Shown: one piece after another, positions 44,539 through 54,035 of the stretch
Numbering within the stretch: position 1 is the stretch's first letter
Layout of the letters: every line of letters begins with the position of its first letter
Source of the DNA: Delftia tsuruhatensis NBRC 16741
Lineage (GTDB): Bacteria; Pseudomonadota; Gammaproteobacteria; Burkholderiales; Burkholderiaceae_C
DNA length: 64,000 nucleotides
Assembly (NCBI RefSeq): GCF_001571325.1
Contig: NZ_BCTO01000040.1
Coordinates: 37,601 to 101,600 of the forward strand
Reading direction: 5' to 3'
Position numbers and translations under genes: made by a program
Notes under the pieces: model-generated
What the model was told of the DNA's origin: nothing
Databases searched by the model: none
Seen by the model: only the letters and a program-made list of their open reading frames with translations

Positions 44539-46611
44539 TCAGTCGGACATCGCGGCCGACAACTGCTCGATCTGCTCGCTCAGTTCCAGCCAGCGTTCTT
44601 CCAGGCTGTCGATCTCGTCGTTGCAGGCCTTGAGGCTGCGGCCTGCTTCGGCCATCTCGGCGGGCGAGATGGGCTGGCTCAGCAGGCCCTCCAGCCGCGT
44701 GCGTTCGGCCTGCAGCTGGGGCAGGCGCTTGTCCAGCTGTTCCAGTTCCTTCTTGAACGGCCGGGTCTTCTCGGCCATCTGCTGGCGGGCCAGGGCGGCC
44801 AGGCGCCGTTGCTCGCGCTGGTCTCCGGCGCTGGCGGCCGGTGGCGTGGGCGGGGCAGCGGGGGCCGGCGCCAGCGCAGCAGCCACGGGGGCCTGCACTG
44901 CAGGTGCTGCAGCTGCTGCACCTGCTGCGGGCTCCACCTGCGCTGCCGCCTTGCTGGTGGCCGCAGCCGCCTGTTCGGCCTTGCGGGCTTCCTCGCGCAG
45001 GCGGCGGGATTCTTCCAGCAGGTAGCGCTGGTAGTCGTCCAGGTCGCCGTCGAAGGGGCCGACCACCCCACGGCCGACCAGCCAGAAGTCCTCGCAGACC
45101 GAGCGCAGCAGGGCGCGGTCGTGGCTGACCAGCATGACGGTGCCGTCGAAGTCGTTGATGGCCATGGCCAGGGCCTCGCGCGTGGCCAGGTCCAGGTGGT
45201 TGGTGGGCTCGTCCAGCAGCAGCAGGTTGGGGCGCTGCCAGACGATCATGGCCAGCACCAGGCGCGCCTTCTCGCCGCCGCTCATGCTGCCCACGGCCTG
45301 CTTGACCATGTCGCCGCTGAAATTGAACGTACCCAGGTAGCTGCGCAGGTCCTGCTCGCGCGCCTGCGGGCCGGTGGCGCCGGTGTCCCGTGCCAGGCGG
45401 ATCATGTGCTCCATCGGGTTTTCGCCGGGGCGCAGCACGTCCAGTTCCTGCTGGGCGAAGTAGCCGATGTTCAGGCCCTTGCCTTCGGTCACGGTGCCGG
45501 CCAGGGCCTTCATCTCGCGCGCGATGGTCTTGACCAGGGTGGACTTGCCCTGGCCGTTGGCACCCAGGATGCCGATGCGCTGGCCCGCCAGCACCGAGCG
45601 GTTGACGCCGCGCAGGATGGTGGTCGCCTGGCCTTCGTCGTCCAGGTAGCCGAATGCGGCGTCCGTGATCGCCAGCATGGGGTTGGGCAGGTTGGCGGGC
45701 GGCTTGAACTCGAAGGTGAAATCGGCGCTGGCCAGCATGGGCGCGACCTTTTCCATGCGCTCGATCTGCTTGACGCGGCTTTGCGCCTGCTTGGCCTTGG
45801 AGGCCTTGGCCTTGAAGCGGTCGATGAATTTTTGCAGGTGGGCGATCTTTTCCTGCTGGCGCTCGAACGAAGCCTGCTGCAGCAGCATCTGCTGGGCGCG
45901 CAGTTCCTCGAACTTGCTGTAGTTGCCGCCATAGCGCGTGACCTGCGCGTTTTCGATGTGCAGCGTGGTGTTGGTGATGGCGTCCAGGAATTCGCGGTCA
46001 TGGCTGATCACGACCAGGGTGCCGGGGTAGCGCTTGAGCCAGGCTTCCAGCCAGACCAGGGCGTCCAGGTCCAAGTGGTTGGTGGGCTCGTCCAGCAGCA
46101 GCAGGTCGGAGGGGCACATCAGCGCGCGCGCCAGCTGCAGGCGCATGCGCCAGCCGCCCGAGAAGCTGTTGACGGGGTGCTCCAGCTCGGAGACCTTGAA
46201 GCCCAGGCCCAGGATCAGGGCCTGTGCGCGCGGCACGGCGTCGTGCGCGCCGGCATCGGCCAGGTCCACGTGGGCGTGGGCAATGGCCATGCCGTCCTCG
46301 CTGGCCTCGGCGGCCGCGAGCTGGGCGTTGAGCTCGCTCAAGCGGGTGTCGCCGTCCAGCACGAACTGGGTGGCCGTCTCCGAGGTCTCGGGCATGTTCT
46401 GCGCGACCTGGCCCAGGCGCCATTGCGAAGGGATGGAGAACTCTCCGCCGTCCTCGGCCAGGCTGCCGTTGAGCAGGGCGAACAGGCTGGACTTGCCGGC
46501 GCCATTGCGTCCGACAAGGCCGACTTTTTCACCGGGGTTGATGGAGACGGAGGTGCTGTCCAGCAGCACGCGGGTGCCGCGGCGCAGGGTAATGTTGCGA
46601 AGGCTGATCAT
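44539..46611 (-). CDS. ABC-F family ATPase (YheS/Uup-like)
   Basis: 690 residues with two ABC ATPase domains and no membrane segment. Domain 1: Walker A GRNGAGKSS, signature FSGGWRMRLQLARAL, Walker B LLLLDEPTNHLD. Domain 2: Walker A GANGQGKST, signature MSGGEKARLVLAMIV, Walker B LLLLDEPTNHLD. A charged linker (about 245-290) lies between, and a C-terminal tail (about 535-690) has an Ala/Pro-rich stretch and coiled coil. ABC-F proteins act on ribosomes to rescue or regulate translation; this layout fits the YheS subgroup. Not part of the importer operon. Confidence 0.93.
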   Translation of the reverse strand: MISLRNITLRRGTRVLLDSTSVSINPGEKVGLVGRNGAGKSSLFALLNGSLAEDGGEFSIPSQWRLGQVAQNMPETSETATQFVLDGDTRLSELNAQLAAAEASEDGMAIAHAHVDLADAGAHDAVPRAQALILGLGFKVSELEHPVNSFSGGWRMRLQLARALMCPSDLLLLDEPTNHLDLDALVWLEAWLKRYPGTLVVISHDREFLDAITNTTLHIENAQVTRYGGNYSKFEELRAQQMLLQQASFERQQEKIAHLQKFIDRFKAKASKAKQAQSRVKQIERMEKVAPMLASADFTFEFKPPANLPNPMLAITDAAFGYLDDEGQATTILRGVNRSVLAGQRIGILGANGQGKSTLVKTIAREMKALAGTVTEGKGLNIGYFAQQELDVLRPGENPMEHMIRLARDTGATGPQAREQDLRSYLGTFNFSGDMVKQAVGSMSGGEKARLVLAMIVWQRPNLLLLDEPTNHLDLATREALAMAINDFDGTVMLVSHDRALLRSVCEDFWLVGRGVVGPFDGDLDDYQRYLLEESRRLREEARKAEQAAAATSKAAAQVEPAAGAAAAAPAVQAPVAAALAPAPAAPPTPPAASAGDQREQRRLAALARQQMAEKTRPFKKELEQLDKRLPQLQAERTRLEGLLSQPISPAEMAEAGRSLKACNDEIDSLEERWLELSEQIEQLSAAMSD

Positions 46612-46705
46612 GAATGGGCAGGATTATCCCAGCGATTGCGCCAGGGCAGGATTGCCGCCCGCCATGCCCGTGCCCGGCCACGGTGCAAAGCCCTGGTACC
46701 AGGCC

Positions 46706-47716
46706 CTAGATCGGCTGTATGCCCACGCGCTGCATCATGGACTGGGTGAACTGGATCTCGCGCTCGAAGCCCTTGGCATAGGCTTCGGCGCTGGTGATGG
46801 CGACCTTGCCGCCTTCCTGCTCCAGCAAGGCGATGACCTTGGGCTGCCTGAGCACCTCCTCCAGCGCCGTGCGCAGCCGCTGGACGATGGCATCGGGCGT
46901 GGCGGCCGGCACGGACACGCCGCCCCAGGACGTGAGGTTGACGTCGGGCACGCCCAGCTCGGCCAGGGTCTGCACCTGGGGCAGCTTGGCGTTGCGCTGG
47001 GGGCCGGCAATGGCCAGCGGCACCAGCCTGCCCGCCAGCACCTGGGGATAGGCCACGGAAAACAGCGGGGCGCCGAAGGCCACCTGCTGGCCCAGCACGG
47101 CATTGACCAGCTCGGACGCGCCCTTGTAGGGCACATGGTTGACCTGCAGGCCCATGCTGGAGGCCAGCATCTCCACGCCCAGGTGCGATGGCGTGCCCAC
47201 GCCGCCCGAGGCATAGTCCAGCGCGCCCGGCCTGGCCTTGGCGCGGGCGGCCAGGTCATCCAGCGTGCGCATGCCCGAGTCGGCATGCACGACGACCAGG
47301 ATGTCCGAGCGCGACATGCCCAGCACATGGCGGAAGTCCTTGAACACGTCGTAGCCCGGGCTTTTGTACATGCGCATGGCGGCGGCCATGGGCGAGCCCG
47401 AGTACAGCAGGGTGTAGCCGTCCGCCGGTGCCTTGGCCACCTGGCGGGCGCCGATGTTGCCGCCCGCGCCGGCGCGGTTGTCTATCACCACGGGCTGGCC
47501 CAGCTGGGCCGACAGCGCCTCGGCCACGATGCGCGCGGCCGTGTCGGGGCTGGTGCCGGCCAGGTAGGGCACCACCCATTTGATGGGGCGCGTGGGCCAG
47601 GCGCTGTCGTGCGCTGAGGCTGTGGCGGCCCAGGGCAGGCCTGCCGCAAGCGATGCGGCGCCTGCAGCCCGCAGGAATTGGCGGCGGTCCTGGCCGCTGC
47701 TGGTGATGTGTGGCAT
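46706..47716 (-). CDS. Bug-type tripartite tricarboxylate transporter receptor
   Basis: 336 residues. The N-terminus has a twin-Arg pattern ([26 protein letters not shown]), suggesting Tat export. The mature protein shows WPTRPIKWVVPYLAGTSPDTAAR, VVIDNRAGAGGNIGARQVAKA and VPYKGASELVNAVLG. It is the last gene of an acyl-CoA ligase / acyl-CoA dehydrogenase / Bug operon, so it likely binds the carboxylic acid that the ligase activates. No TctAB membrane partner is in the window. Confidence 0.9.
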   Translation of the reverse strand: MPHITSSGQDRRQFLRAAGAASLAAGLPWAATASAHDSAWPTRPIKWVVPYLAGTSPDTAARIVAEALSAQLGQPVVIDNRAGAGGNIGARQVAKAPADGYTLLYSGSPMAAAMRMYKSPGYDVFKDFRHVLGMSRSDILVVVHADSGMRTLDDLAARAKARPGALDYASGGVGTPSHLGVEMLASSMGLQVNHVPYKGASELVNAVLGQQVAFGAPLFSVAYPQVLAGRLVPLAIAGPQRNAKLPQVQTLAELGVPDVNLTSWGGVSVPAATPDAIVQRLRTALEEVLRQPKVIALLEQEGGKVAITSAEAYAKGFEREIQFTQSMMQRVGIQPI

Positions 47717-47781
47717 GGCTTTGTCTCCTGGTCTTTTGTCTTTTCTGTTTGCTGGGGGAGTGCTGGGGCTGGCGGTCAGCC

Positions 47782-49005
47782 TCAGGCGCCGGCCCGCTCC
47801 AGCAGTTCCTTGGCGATGGTGTTGCGCTGTATCTCGCTGGTGCCCGTGAGCACGCGGTACATGCGCAGCATGCGGAACAGGAATTCCACGCGCCGGCCCT
47901 GGACGATGCCTTCGCCGCCATGGATCTGCACGGCGCGGTCGGCGATGCGAAACGCCGTCTCCGAGCAGAACAGCTTGCTCATCGAGGCCTGGGCGCGCGC
48001 GTCGATGCCGGCGTCGATGGCGCGGGCCGTCTGCACCATCAGCGCGCGCGCGGCCATCCATTCGGTGGCCATGTCGGCCAGCATGTGCTGTATGGACTGG
48101 AACTGGGCAATGCTGCGGCCGAATTGCTGGCGCCCCAGCGCATAGTCGCGCGCATCGCGCAGCGCCACCTGCGCCAGCCCCAGCATGGCCGGGCAGTGCA
48201 GCAGGCGGTTGACGGTGATGCGGCCCAGCGCCAGGGCCAGGCCCCGGCCCGGCTCGCCGATCAACTGGGCCGCGGGCACGCGGCAGCCGTCGAGCACGAT
48301 GTCTCCCGTGCTCGATTGACCGGCCATGGTCTTGTAGCCGCTGACCACCTGCACGCCCGGTGCATGCAGGTCCACGAAGAAGGCGCTGATCTCGCGCTGC
48401 GGGCTGCCCTCGGGCGCGGTCGAGGCCATGAGCACGGCGAAGTCGGCAAACGGCGAGCCCGAGATGAAGCGCTTGCGGCCGTGGAGCACGTAATGGTCGC
48501 CTTCCAGCACGGCGCGCGTCTCCAGCGCGCCCGCGTCCGAGCCGGCCGCCGCCTCGGTCAGCGCAAAGCAGATGGACTTTTCGGCGCGTGCCACGGGCAG
48601 GATGAACTGCTCCATCTGCAAGGGCGTGGCCTTGCGGATCAGCGCGCCTATGCGCGGCGGGCCGCTGAGTTCGCCCAGCACATGGGGCGCGAAGGGCGAT
48701 CCCGTGGCGTAGATGGCCTCCTTGACCAGCACCTGGTCGAGCACGGACAGGCCGGCGCCGCCCATGGCCTCGGGCAGGGTCATGCCGTAGAAGCCGCGCG
48801 CATGCGACAGCTTCCAGACCTGGCGCAGCAAATCGGTGGAGGCGCTGTTTTCATGGTCCACACCATGCGCGCGGGCGAGGTCGGCCAGTTCGCCGTGGAT
48901 GAAGGCGTTGAGCGCGTCGATCAGGCCGGCTGCGCGCTCGGAGCCTTCAAAGGGCATTTCCAGCAGGGCAGCGTTGGCGGTGGGGAGTGTGTCTTTGGCG
49001 TTCAT
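47782..49005 (-). CDS. Acyl-CoA dehydrogenase
   Basis: 407 residues with the three-domain FAD-dependent family plan: N-terminal helices, a mid-domain with CFALTEAAAGSDAGALETRA, and the C-terminal helical domain with ARDYALGRQQFGRSIAQFQSIQ and the ending QIHGGEGIVQGRRVEFLFRMLRMYRVLTGTSEIQRNTIAKELL. The catalytic base position near the C-terminus should be the Glu/Asp region of GTSEIQRN-type enzymes or residue before it; I cannot fix it by eye. Introduces a 2,3 double bond into the acyl-CoA made by the adjoining ligase; only one base separates the two genes. Confidence 0.92.
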   Translation of the reverse strand: MNAKDTLPTANAALLEMPFEGSERAAGLIDALNAFIHGELADLARAHGVDHENSASTDLLRQVWKLSHARGFYGMTLPEAMGGAGLSVLDQVLVKEAIYATGSPFAPHVLGELSGPPRIGALIRKATPLQMEQFILPVARAEKSICFALTEAAAGSDAGALETRAVLEGDHYVLHGRKRFISGSPFADFAVLMASTAPEGSPQREISAFFVDLHAPGVQVVSGYKTMAGQSSTGDIVLDGCRVPAAQLIGEPGRGLALALGRITVNRLLHCPAMLGLAQVALRDARDYALGRQQFGRSIAQFQSIQHMLADMATEWMAARALMVQTARAIDAGIDARAQASMSKLFCSETAFRIADRAVQIHGGEGIVQGRRVEFLFRMLRMYRVLTGTSEIQRNTIAKELLERAGA

Positions 49006-49006
49006 C

Positions 49007-50599
49007 TCAGTTCACCTTGCGGGCGTGGTTGGCCCAGTAGGGCGCCTGCACGGCGCGGCGCATGACCTTGCCGTTGGGGTTCTTGGGCAGTTGCTGCACG
49101 AATTCGATGTGGCGCGGGCGCTTGAAGCCGCCCAGGCGCTCGGCGCAGAAGCGGTCCAGCGCGGCACTGTCGCCGGCCAGGCCGGGCTTGAGCACGATGT
49201 GGGCGGCCACGGCCTCGCCCCATTTGTCGTCGGGGATGGCGAACACGCAGGCATCGGCCACCGAGGCGTGTTCGTAGAGCACGGACTCCACCTCGGACGG
49301 ATAGACGTTGAAGCCGCCGCTGATGACCATGTCCTTCTTGCGGTCCACGATGTAGACAAAGCCCTGCTCGTCCATGCGGGCCAGGTCGCCCGTGTGGTAG
49401 CGGCCGTTTTTGAGCACCTCGGCCGTCAGCTCGGGCGCGCGCCAGTAGCCTGCGAAGACATCGGCGCCGCTGACCACGATCTCGCCGATCTCGCCCTCGG
49501 GCACGCGGCGGCCTTCGTCGTCCACCACCTCCACCAGGGATTCCAGAAAGGGCCGGCCGCAGGATGCCAGCCGCTCGGGCCGCGACGCGCGTGCCTGCAG
49601 GTGGTCCTGCACCGTCAGGCCGCAGACGCCGGAGGTGGTCTCGCCCGCGCCGTAGCCCTGGGACAGGATGGGGCCGAACACGTCCATGGCCTGCAGGATG
49701 CGCGCGGGCGCCATGGGCGCTGCGCCGTAGCCCAGGCGTTGCAGGTCGGGCAGCGGGCGGTAGCGGCCGCCGATCTCGGCCAGCAGCATGTTGATCATGG
49801 TGGGCACCATGAAGGTATGGGTGACGCGCCGCGCCTGCATCTCGGCCATGAAGGCGCCCGGCTCGAAGCCCGAGAACAGGTGGATGGTGGCGCCCGTGCA
49901 CAGCGCCGGCACCATCTGCATGCCCGAGGCGTGGGTGACCGGCCCCACCAGTCCCAGCACATGGCCGGCCTGCATGCCCTCGCCGCGCATCAGGAACTTG
50001 CGCAGCTGGGCCAGGCGGTTGCCGAAGGTCTGCATGGCGGCCTTGAGCACGCCCGACGAGCCCGAGGTGTAGTGCAGCACGGCCACCTCGTGCTCGTGCA
50101 CGTCCACGGGCTGGAAGCGGTCGCTGGCGCGGGCGAGCAGCGCTTCGTAGTTGCTGTCGGCAGGGCCGTCCAGCAGCAGCAGGCGCACGTCGGCAGACTG
50201 CAGGTGCGGCTTGAAGGCCTCGGCGCGCGCGGCCGTGGTCACGATGATGGAAGCATCGCTGTTGGCCGCGATATCGCCTACTTCGCGTGGAGACAGGCGT
50301 GCGTTGAAGGGCGCCTTGATGAGCCCGGCCTTGTAGCAGGCGATCTCGATCTCCACGATTTCCACGCAATTGGGCAGGTAGATGCCCACGCGGTCGCCGC
50401 GGGCCAGCCCCTGGGCAAGCAGGGCGTTCGCCACGCGGTTGGAGCGCTGCTCAAGCTCTGCGTAGCTGATGCTGCGCGCGGCGCTGGTCACCGCAGGCTG
50501 CTCGGCATGGGCCCTGCAGCTGCGTGCGACGAGTTCGCCGACATTGGGTATGGGGAGGGAATGGGGGTGGCCTGCGGTGGGCCGGGATGTCTCGTGCAT
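49007..50599 (-). CDS. AMP-dependent acyl-CoA synthetase/ligase
   Basis: 530 residues of the ANL superfamily. The P-loop-like AMP motif is YTSGSSGVLKAAM (about 185), then QGYGAGETT, YHTGDLARMDEQGFVYIVDRKKDMVISGG and the C-terminal lysine in PKNPNGKVMRR. It adenylates a carboxylic acid and transfers it to CoA. It opens the operon with the acyl-CoA dehydrogenase and Bug receptor. The substrate is unknown; the Bug partner implies a soluble, probably small or branched acid taken from outside. Confidence 0.92.
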   Translation of the reverse strand: MHETSRPTAGHPHSLPIPNVGELVARSCRAHAEQPAVTSAARSISYAELEQRSNRVANALLAQGLARGDRVGIYLPNCVEIVEIEIACYKAGLIKAPFNARLSPREVGDIAANSDASIIVTTAARAEAFKPHLQSADVRLLLLDGPADSNYEALLARASDRFQPVDVHEHEVAVLHYTSGSSGVLKAAMQTFGNRLAQLRKFLMRGEGMQAGHVLGLVGPVTHASGMQMVPALCTGATIHLFSGFEPGAFMAEMQARRVTHTFMVPTMINMLLAEIGGRYRPLPDLQRLGYGAAPMAPARILQAMDVFGPILSQGYGAGETTSGVCGLTVQDHLQARASRPERLASCGRPFLESLVEVVDDEGRRVPEGEIGEIVVSGADVFAGYWRAPELTAEVLKNGRYHTGDLARMDEQGFVYIVDRKKDMVISGGFNVYPSEVESVLYEHASVADACVFAIPDDKWGEAVAAHIVLKPGLAGDSAALDRFCAERLGGFKRPRHIEFVQQLPKNPNGKVMRRAVQAPYWANHARKVN

Positions 50600-50779
50600 G
50601 GCATTCCTTGGCTGAAGCCGCGCGTTTTGCGCGGCGTGCCATGCACTGTTGCAGAAGAGGACCGGGCCGGGGAAATACCGATTAGTGATTCAGTTGCATC
50701 AGAAAAATTGATGTCCAGACCAACCCTTGCCGTTTTTGCTGATGACCATCGGACTGCCGCACTACGCTGGGCTGCTGCA

Positions 50780-51787
50780 TCACATCTGCTGCGGATGCTG
50801 CCAGCGCGCCTGCCAGAGGCCCGCCGTGATCAGTTGCCGGGCCTGGTCCAGCAGTGCCTGCCGGACCACCTTCAGTGCCGGGTCACCGCCGCGGTTGGCC
50901 TGCACGGCCAGGAAGTAGCGGCGCAGCAGCGCGGGCGCCGCGACCTGGGCCACGATCCAGCCGGGCTGGAGGCCCGTGGGCGCCGCCTTGGCGCCCTCGC
51001 GCAGCCAGGCGGGCGCATCGCTCAGCGAGCAGGCGGGCGTGAAGGTGAAGCCCGCGCCGCAGTGGTAGAGCGAGCGGATGACGCGCGCGGAATCGTGTTC
51101 GTGGACGATGTTCAACCGCAGCTCCCGCGCATCGGCGGCGGCCTCCACGGTCTGGCGGATGGAAAAGCGGCGCGACTGCAGCACCAGCGGCAGCTGGCAG
51201 GCATGGGCAAAGTCCATGTGCGGCAGGCCGCCGTCCGGCGCCGGGCGCAGCAGCGGGGCGACGCTGCCATCGACATCCTGGCCGCAGACGTAGATGGATT
51301 CCTCTGCCATGGGCTGCACCTGCAGGTCATGCAGGCTGGCCGTGTCCACAAGAATGGCCAGGTCGGCGCGCCGGTCCAGCATGGCCTTTTGCACCATCAG
51401 GCTGAGGTCGTCGAGCACGAAGATGCGTATGCGCGGGTGGCTGTGGCGCAGGCTGGCAATCAGGGGGCCTGCCAGCAGGCTGGTCAGCAAAAAGGGCAGG
51501 GCGATGGTGACCGAGCCTTCGGGGCCCTGGGGCAGGCGCTGTATGCGCTCGCGCATGGCATCGGCGTCGGACAGCAGGCGGCGGGCGTCCTCGTACAGCT
51601 GCGCGCCGGCCGGGGTGGGGGTCACGCCGGCGTGGCTGCGCTCCAGCAGTTGCGCACCCAGCTCGCCTTCCAGCTTCTTGATCTGCGCCGTGAGCGCGGG
51701 CTGGGCCACGTACAGCGAGTGCGCGGCGCGCGAGAGGCTGCCAGCCTCCAGCACGGCGATGAAGTAGCGCAGCGCCCGCAGGTCCAT
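50780..51787 (-). CDS. LysR family transcriptional regulator
   Basis: 335 residues: helix-turn-helix at about 1-60 (LRALRYFIAVLEAGSLSRAAHSLYVAQPALTAQIKKLEGELGAQLLER) and effector domain. The N-terminus resembles the Nac/Cbl-like branch. It starts one base after the prmB stop codon (51789), so it can be read through from the dap-prmB genes, and lies 180 bases upstream of the ligase-dehydrogenase-Bug operon on the same strand, which it probably controls. Confidence 0.9.
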   Translation of the reverse strand: MDLRALRYFIAVLEAGSLSRAAHSLYVAQPALTAQIKKLEGELGAQLLERSHAGVTPTPAGAQLYEDARRLLSDADAMRERIQRLPQGPEGSVTIALPFLLTSLLAGPLIASLRHSHPRIRIFVLDDLSLMVQKAMLDRRADLAILVDTASLHDLQVQPMAEESIYVCGQDVDGSVAPLLRPAPDGGLPHMDFAHACQLPLVLQSRRFSIRQTVEAAADARELRLNIVHEHDSARVIRSLYHCGAGFTFTPACSLSDAPAWLREGAKAAPTGLQPGWIVAQVAAPALLRRYFLAVQANRGGDPALKVVRQALLDQARQLITAGLWQARWQHPQQM

Positions 51788-51788
51788 C

Positions 51789-52766
51789 TCAGCCCAGGGG
51801 GCGGTAGGTGGGGCGCAGGGCCTCGATATCGCCTTCGGTCCAGGCGCGCAGTGCCTCCTGGGTGATCAGCAGCACCTGCTCGTCGCCCGAGCTGGTGTCC
51901 AGCCAGAACACGGGCAGGTCGGGGAAGGCGGCTTCGAAGAAGTCCTTTTCATTGCCGATTTCCAGCACGACCACGCCTTCCTTGGCCAGGCGCGAGGGCA
52001 GGTCCTGCAGCAGGCGGCGGATGAAGTCCATGCCGTCGGCACCACCGGCCAGCGCCAGCTCGGGCTCGGCCTGGTATTCGGCAGGCAGACGCGACATGCT
52101 GTCGGCATTCACATAGGGCGGGTTGCACAGCACCAGGTCCCAGGGGCCGGGCAGGGCGGCCAGGCCGTCGCTCTCCAGCAGTTGCACGCGCTCGGCGAGC
52201 TCATGGCGGTCCACGTTGATGCGGGCCACGGCCAGCGCGTCGGCCGAGATGTCGGCGCCCGTGACCTCGACCTCGGGCCAGGCCATGGCCGCCAGGCAGG
52301 CCAGGCTGCCGTTGCCGGTGCACAGGTCCAGCACGCGGCGCGTGCGGTCGGACAGCCAGCCGTCGATGCTGCCGTCGGCCAGCAGTTCGGCAATGAAGCT
52401 GCGCGGCACGATGGCGCGCTCGTCCACGTAGAAGGGCACGCCCTGCAGCCAGGCCTCGCGCGTGAGGTAGGCGGCGGGCTTGCGTGTGCGGATACGCTCT
52501 GCGAACAGCTCGGCCACTTCGGCCTGCTGCTCGGCGCTCACCGGCTGGCTGGCCAGGGACTCGGGCGCGCCCGGCGCCAGTTCGCTGTCCAGTGGCAGGC
52601 CCAGCTTCCAGAGCGTGAGCCACGCCGATTCGTCTTCGGCCGTGGCCGTGCCGTGGCCAAAGGCCACGCCGGCCGCCGTGAGCGCCGCGGCGCCCGAGGC
52701 CACGAGGTCGGCGATGGTGCTGCCCGAGATGGCGGGAATATTGGCAGGGGTGGGGGCGGATGTCAT
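51789..52766 (-). CDS. prmB: Ribosomal protein L3 N5-glutamine methyltransferase
   Basis: 325 residues. SAM-dependent enzyme that methylates a glutamine of ribosomal protein uL3. The PrmB N-terminal helical domain is followed by the Rossmann domain with VLDLCTGNGSLACLAA (motif I) and CNPPYV, the NPPY motif that binds the substrate glutamine. Longer than HemK/PrmC paralogues, as expected for PrmB. Lies 22 bases after dapE. Confidence 0.92.
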   Translation of the reverse strand: MTSAPTPANIPAISGSTIADLVASGAAALTAAGVAFGHGTATAEDESAWLTLWKLGLPLDSELAPGAPESLASQPVSAEQQAEVAELFAERIRTRKPAAYLTREAWLQGVPFYVDERAIVPRSFIAELLADGSIDGWLSDRTRRVLDLCTGNGSLACLAAMAWPEVEVTGADISADALAVARINVDRHELAERVQLLESDGLAALPGPWDLVLCNPPYVNADSMSRLPAEYQAEPELALAGGADGMDFIRRLLQDLPSRLAKEGVVVLEIGNEKDFFEAAFPDLPVFWLDTSSGDEQVLLITQEALRAWTEGDIEALRPTYRPLG

Positions 52767-52788
52767 CGTCGGCTCCTTGGGCGCGCGT

Positions 52789-53949
52789 TCAGGCGGCCTG
52801 CTGGCGCTGCAGCTCCTGGAGCGTGCGGCGGTAAATGTTCTTGAGGGGCTCGATGTCGGCCACCACGATGTGCTCGTCGATCTTGTGGATGCTGGCGTTG
52901 GGCGGGCCCACTTCCACGACCTGGCTGCAGATCTGGGCGATGAAGCGGCCGTCGCTGGTGCCGCCCGTGGTGGACAGCTCGGTCTCCAGGCCGGTCTCGG
53001 CGCGGATGGCCGCCTGCACGGCGTTCACCAGCGTGCCTGGCGTGGTCAGGAAGGGCTGGCCGCCGATGGTCCAGGCCAGCTCGTACTCCAGCCCGTGGCG
53101 GTCCAGCACGGCGTGCACGCGCTGCTGCAGCGATTCGGCCGTGGACTCGGTGCAGAAGCGGAAGTTGAAGTCGATGGTCACATGGCCGGGGATGACGTTG
53201 GATGCGCCCGTGCCGCCATGCATGTTGCTGATCTGCCAGCTGGTGGGCGGGAAGAAGGCGTTGCCCTCGTCCCATCGCGTGGCGGCCAGTTCGGCCAGGG
53301 CCGGCAGGGCCTGGTGGATGGGGTTGCGCGCCAGCTGCGGGTAGGCGATGTGGCCCTGGATGCCCTTGACGGTGAGGCGTCCGCTCATGGTGCCCCGGCG
53401 GCCGTTCTTGATCATGTCGCCCGTGCGGTCCACGGAGGTGGGCTCGCCCACGATGCACCAGTCCAGGCGCTCGCCGCGCTCGCGCAGCAACTCGACCACG
53501 ACCTTGGTGCCGTCCACCGAAGGGCCTTCCTCGTCGCTGGTCAGCAGCAGGGCAATGTCGAAGGAGGGAGTTGGCGTCTCGGCCAGGAACTCCTCCAGTG
53601 CCACGACAAAGGCGGCGATGGAGGTCTTCATGTCGCTGGCGCCGCGGCCGTAGAGCTTGCCGTCGCGGTGCGTGGGCACGAAGGGAGGGCTGCTCCACTG
53701 CTCCAGGGGGCCGGTGGGCACCACGTCGGTATGACCGGCAAAGACCAGCACGGGCCGGTCGGTGCCTGCGCCGGAGCGCCTGGCCCAGAGATTGCGCACG
53801 CGAAAGCTGTCGGGGCCGCTGTCGATGCGCTCGCAGGCAAAGCCCATGGGCAGCAGGGCATCGGCCAGGAGTTCAAGGCAGCCGGCGTCTTCCGGGGTCA
53901 CGGATGGCAGGCTGATCAGCTGCTCGGTCAGTTGCAAGGTGCGGGACAT
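52789..53949 (-). CDS. dapE: Succinyl-diaminopimelate desuccinylase
   Basis: 386 residues. Zinc M20 peptidase-family enzyme that removes succinate from N-succinyl-LL-DAP in lysine and peptidoglycan synthesis. Metal-site motifs: [31 protein letters not shown] with the catalytic Glu, and C-terminal [11 protein letters not shown]. The ATG at 53949 ([14 protein letters not shown]) matches the family start; longer frames cross into pilU. Follows pilU by 86 bases. Confidence 0.96.
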   Translation of the reverse strand: MSRTLQLTEQLISLPSVTPEDAGCLELLADALLPMGFACERIDSGPDSFRVRNLWARRSGAGTDRPVLVFAGHTDVVPTGPLEQWSSPPFVPTHRDGKLYGRGASDMKTSIAAFVVALEEFLAETPTPSFDIALLLTSDEEGPSVDGTKVVVELLRERGERLDWCIVGEPTSVDRTGDMIKNGRRGTMSGRLTVKGIQGHIAYPQLARNPIHQALPALAELAATRWDEGNAFFPPTSWQISNMHGGTGASNVIPGHVTIDFNFRFCTESTAESLQQRVHAVLDRHGLEYELAWTIGGQPFLTTPGTLVNAVQAAIRAETGLETELSTTGGTSDGRFIAQICSQVVEVGPPNASIHKIDEHIVVADIEPLKNIYRRTLQELQRQQAA

Positions 53950-54035
53950 GGTGGGAAGGTCAAAAAAACAAAAAAGTCGGAGGGCTGGCTGGCGCCAGCG
54001 TGCTCCGACATTGTGAACGCTGCAGGCCCGGCCGT

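Noticed and set aside
50627..50641. Sigma-54-like TGGCACGCCGCGCAA on the minus strand upstream of the CoA-ligase gene.
   Set aside because: The GG and GC are only 8 bases apart instead of 10, so it cannot act as a -24/-12 promoter.
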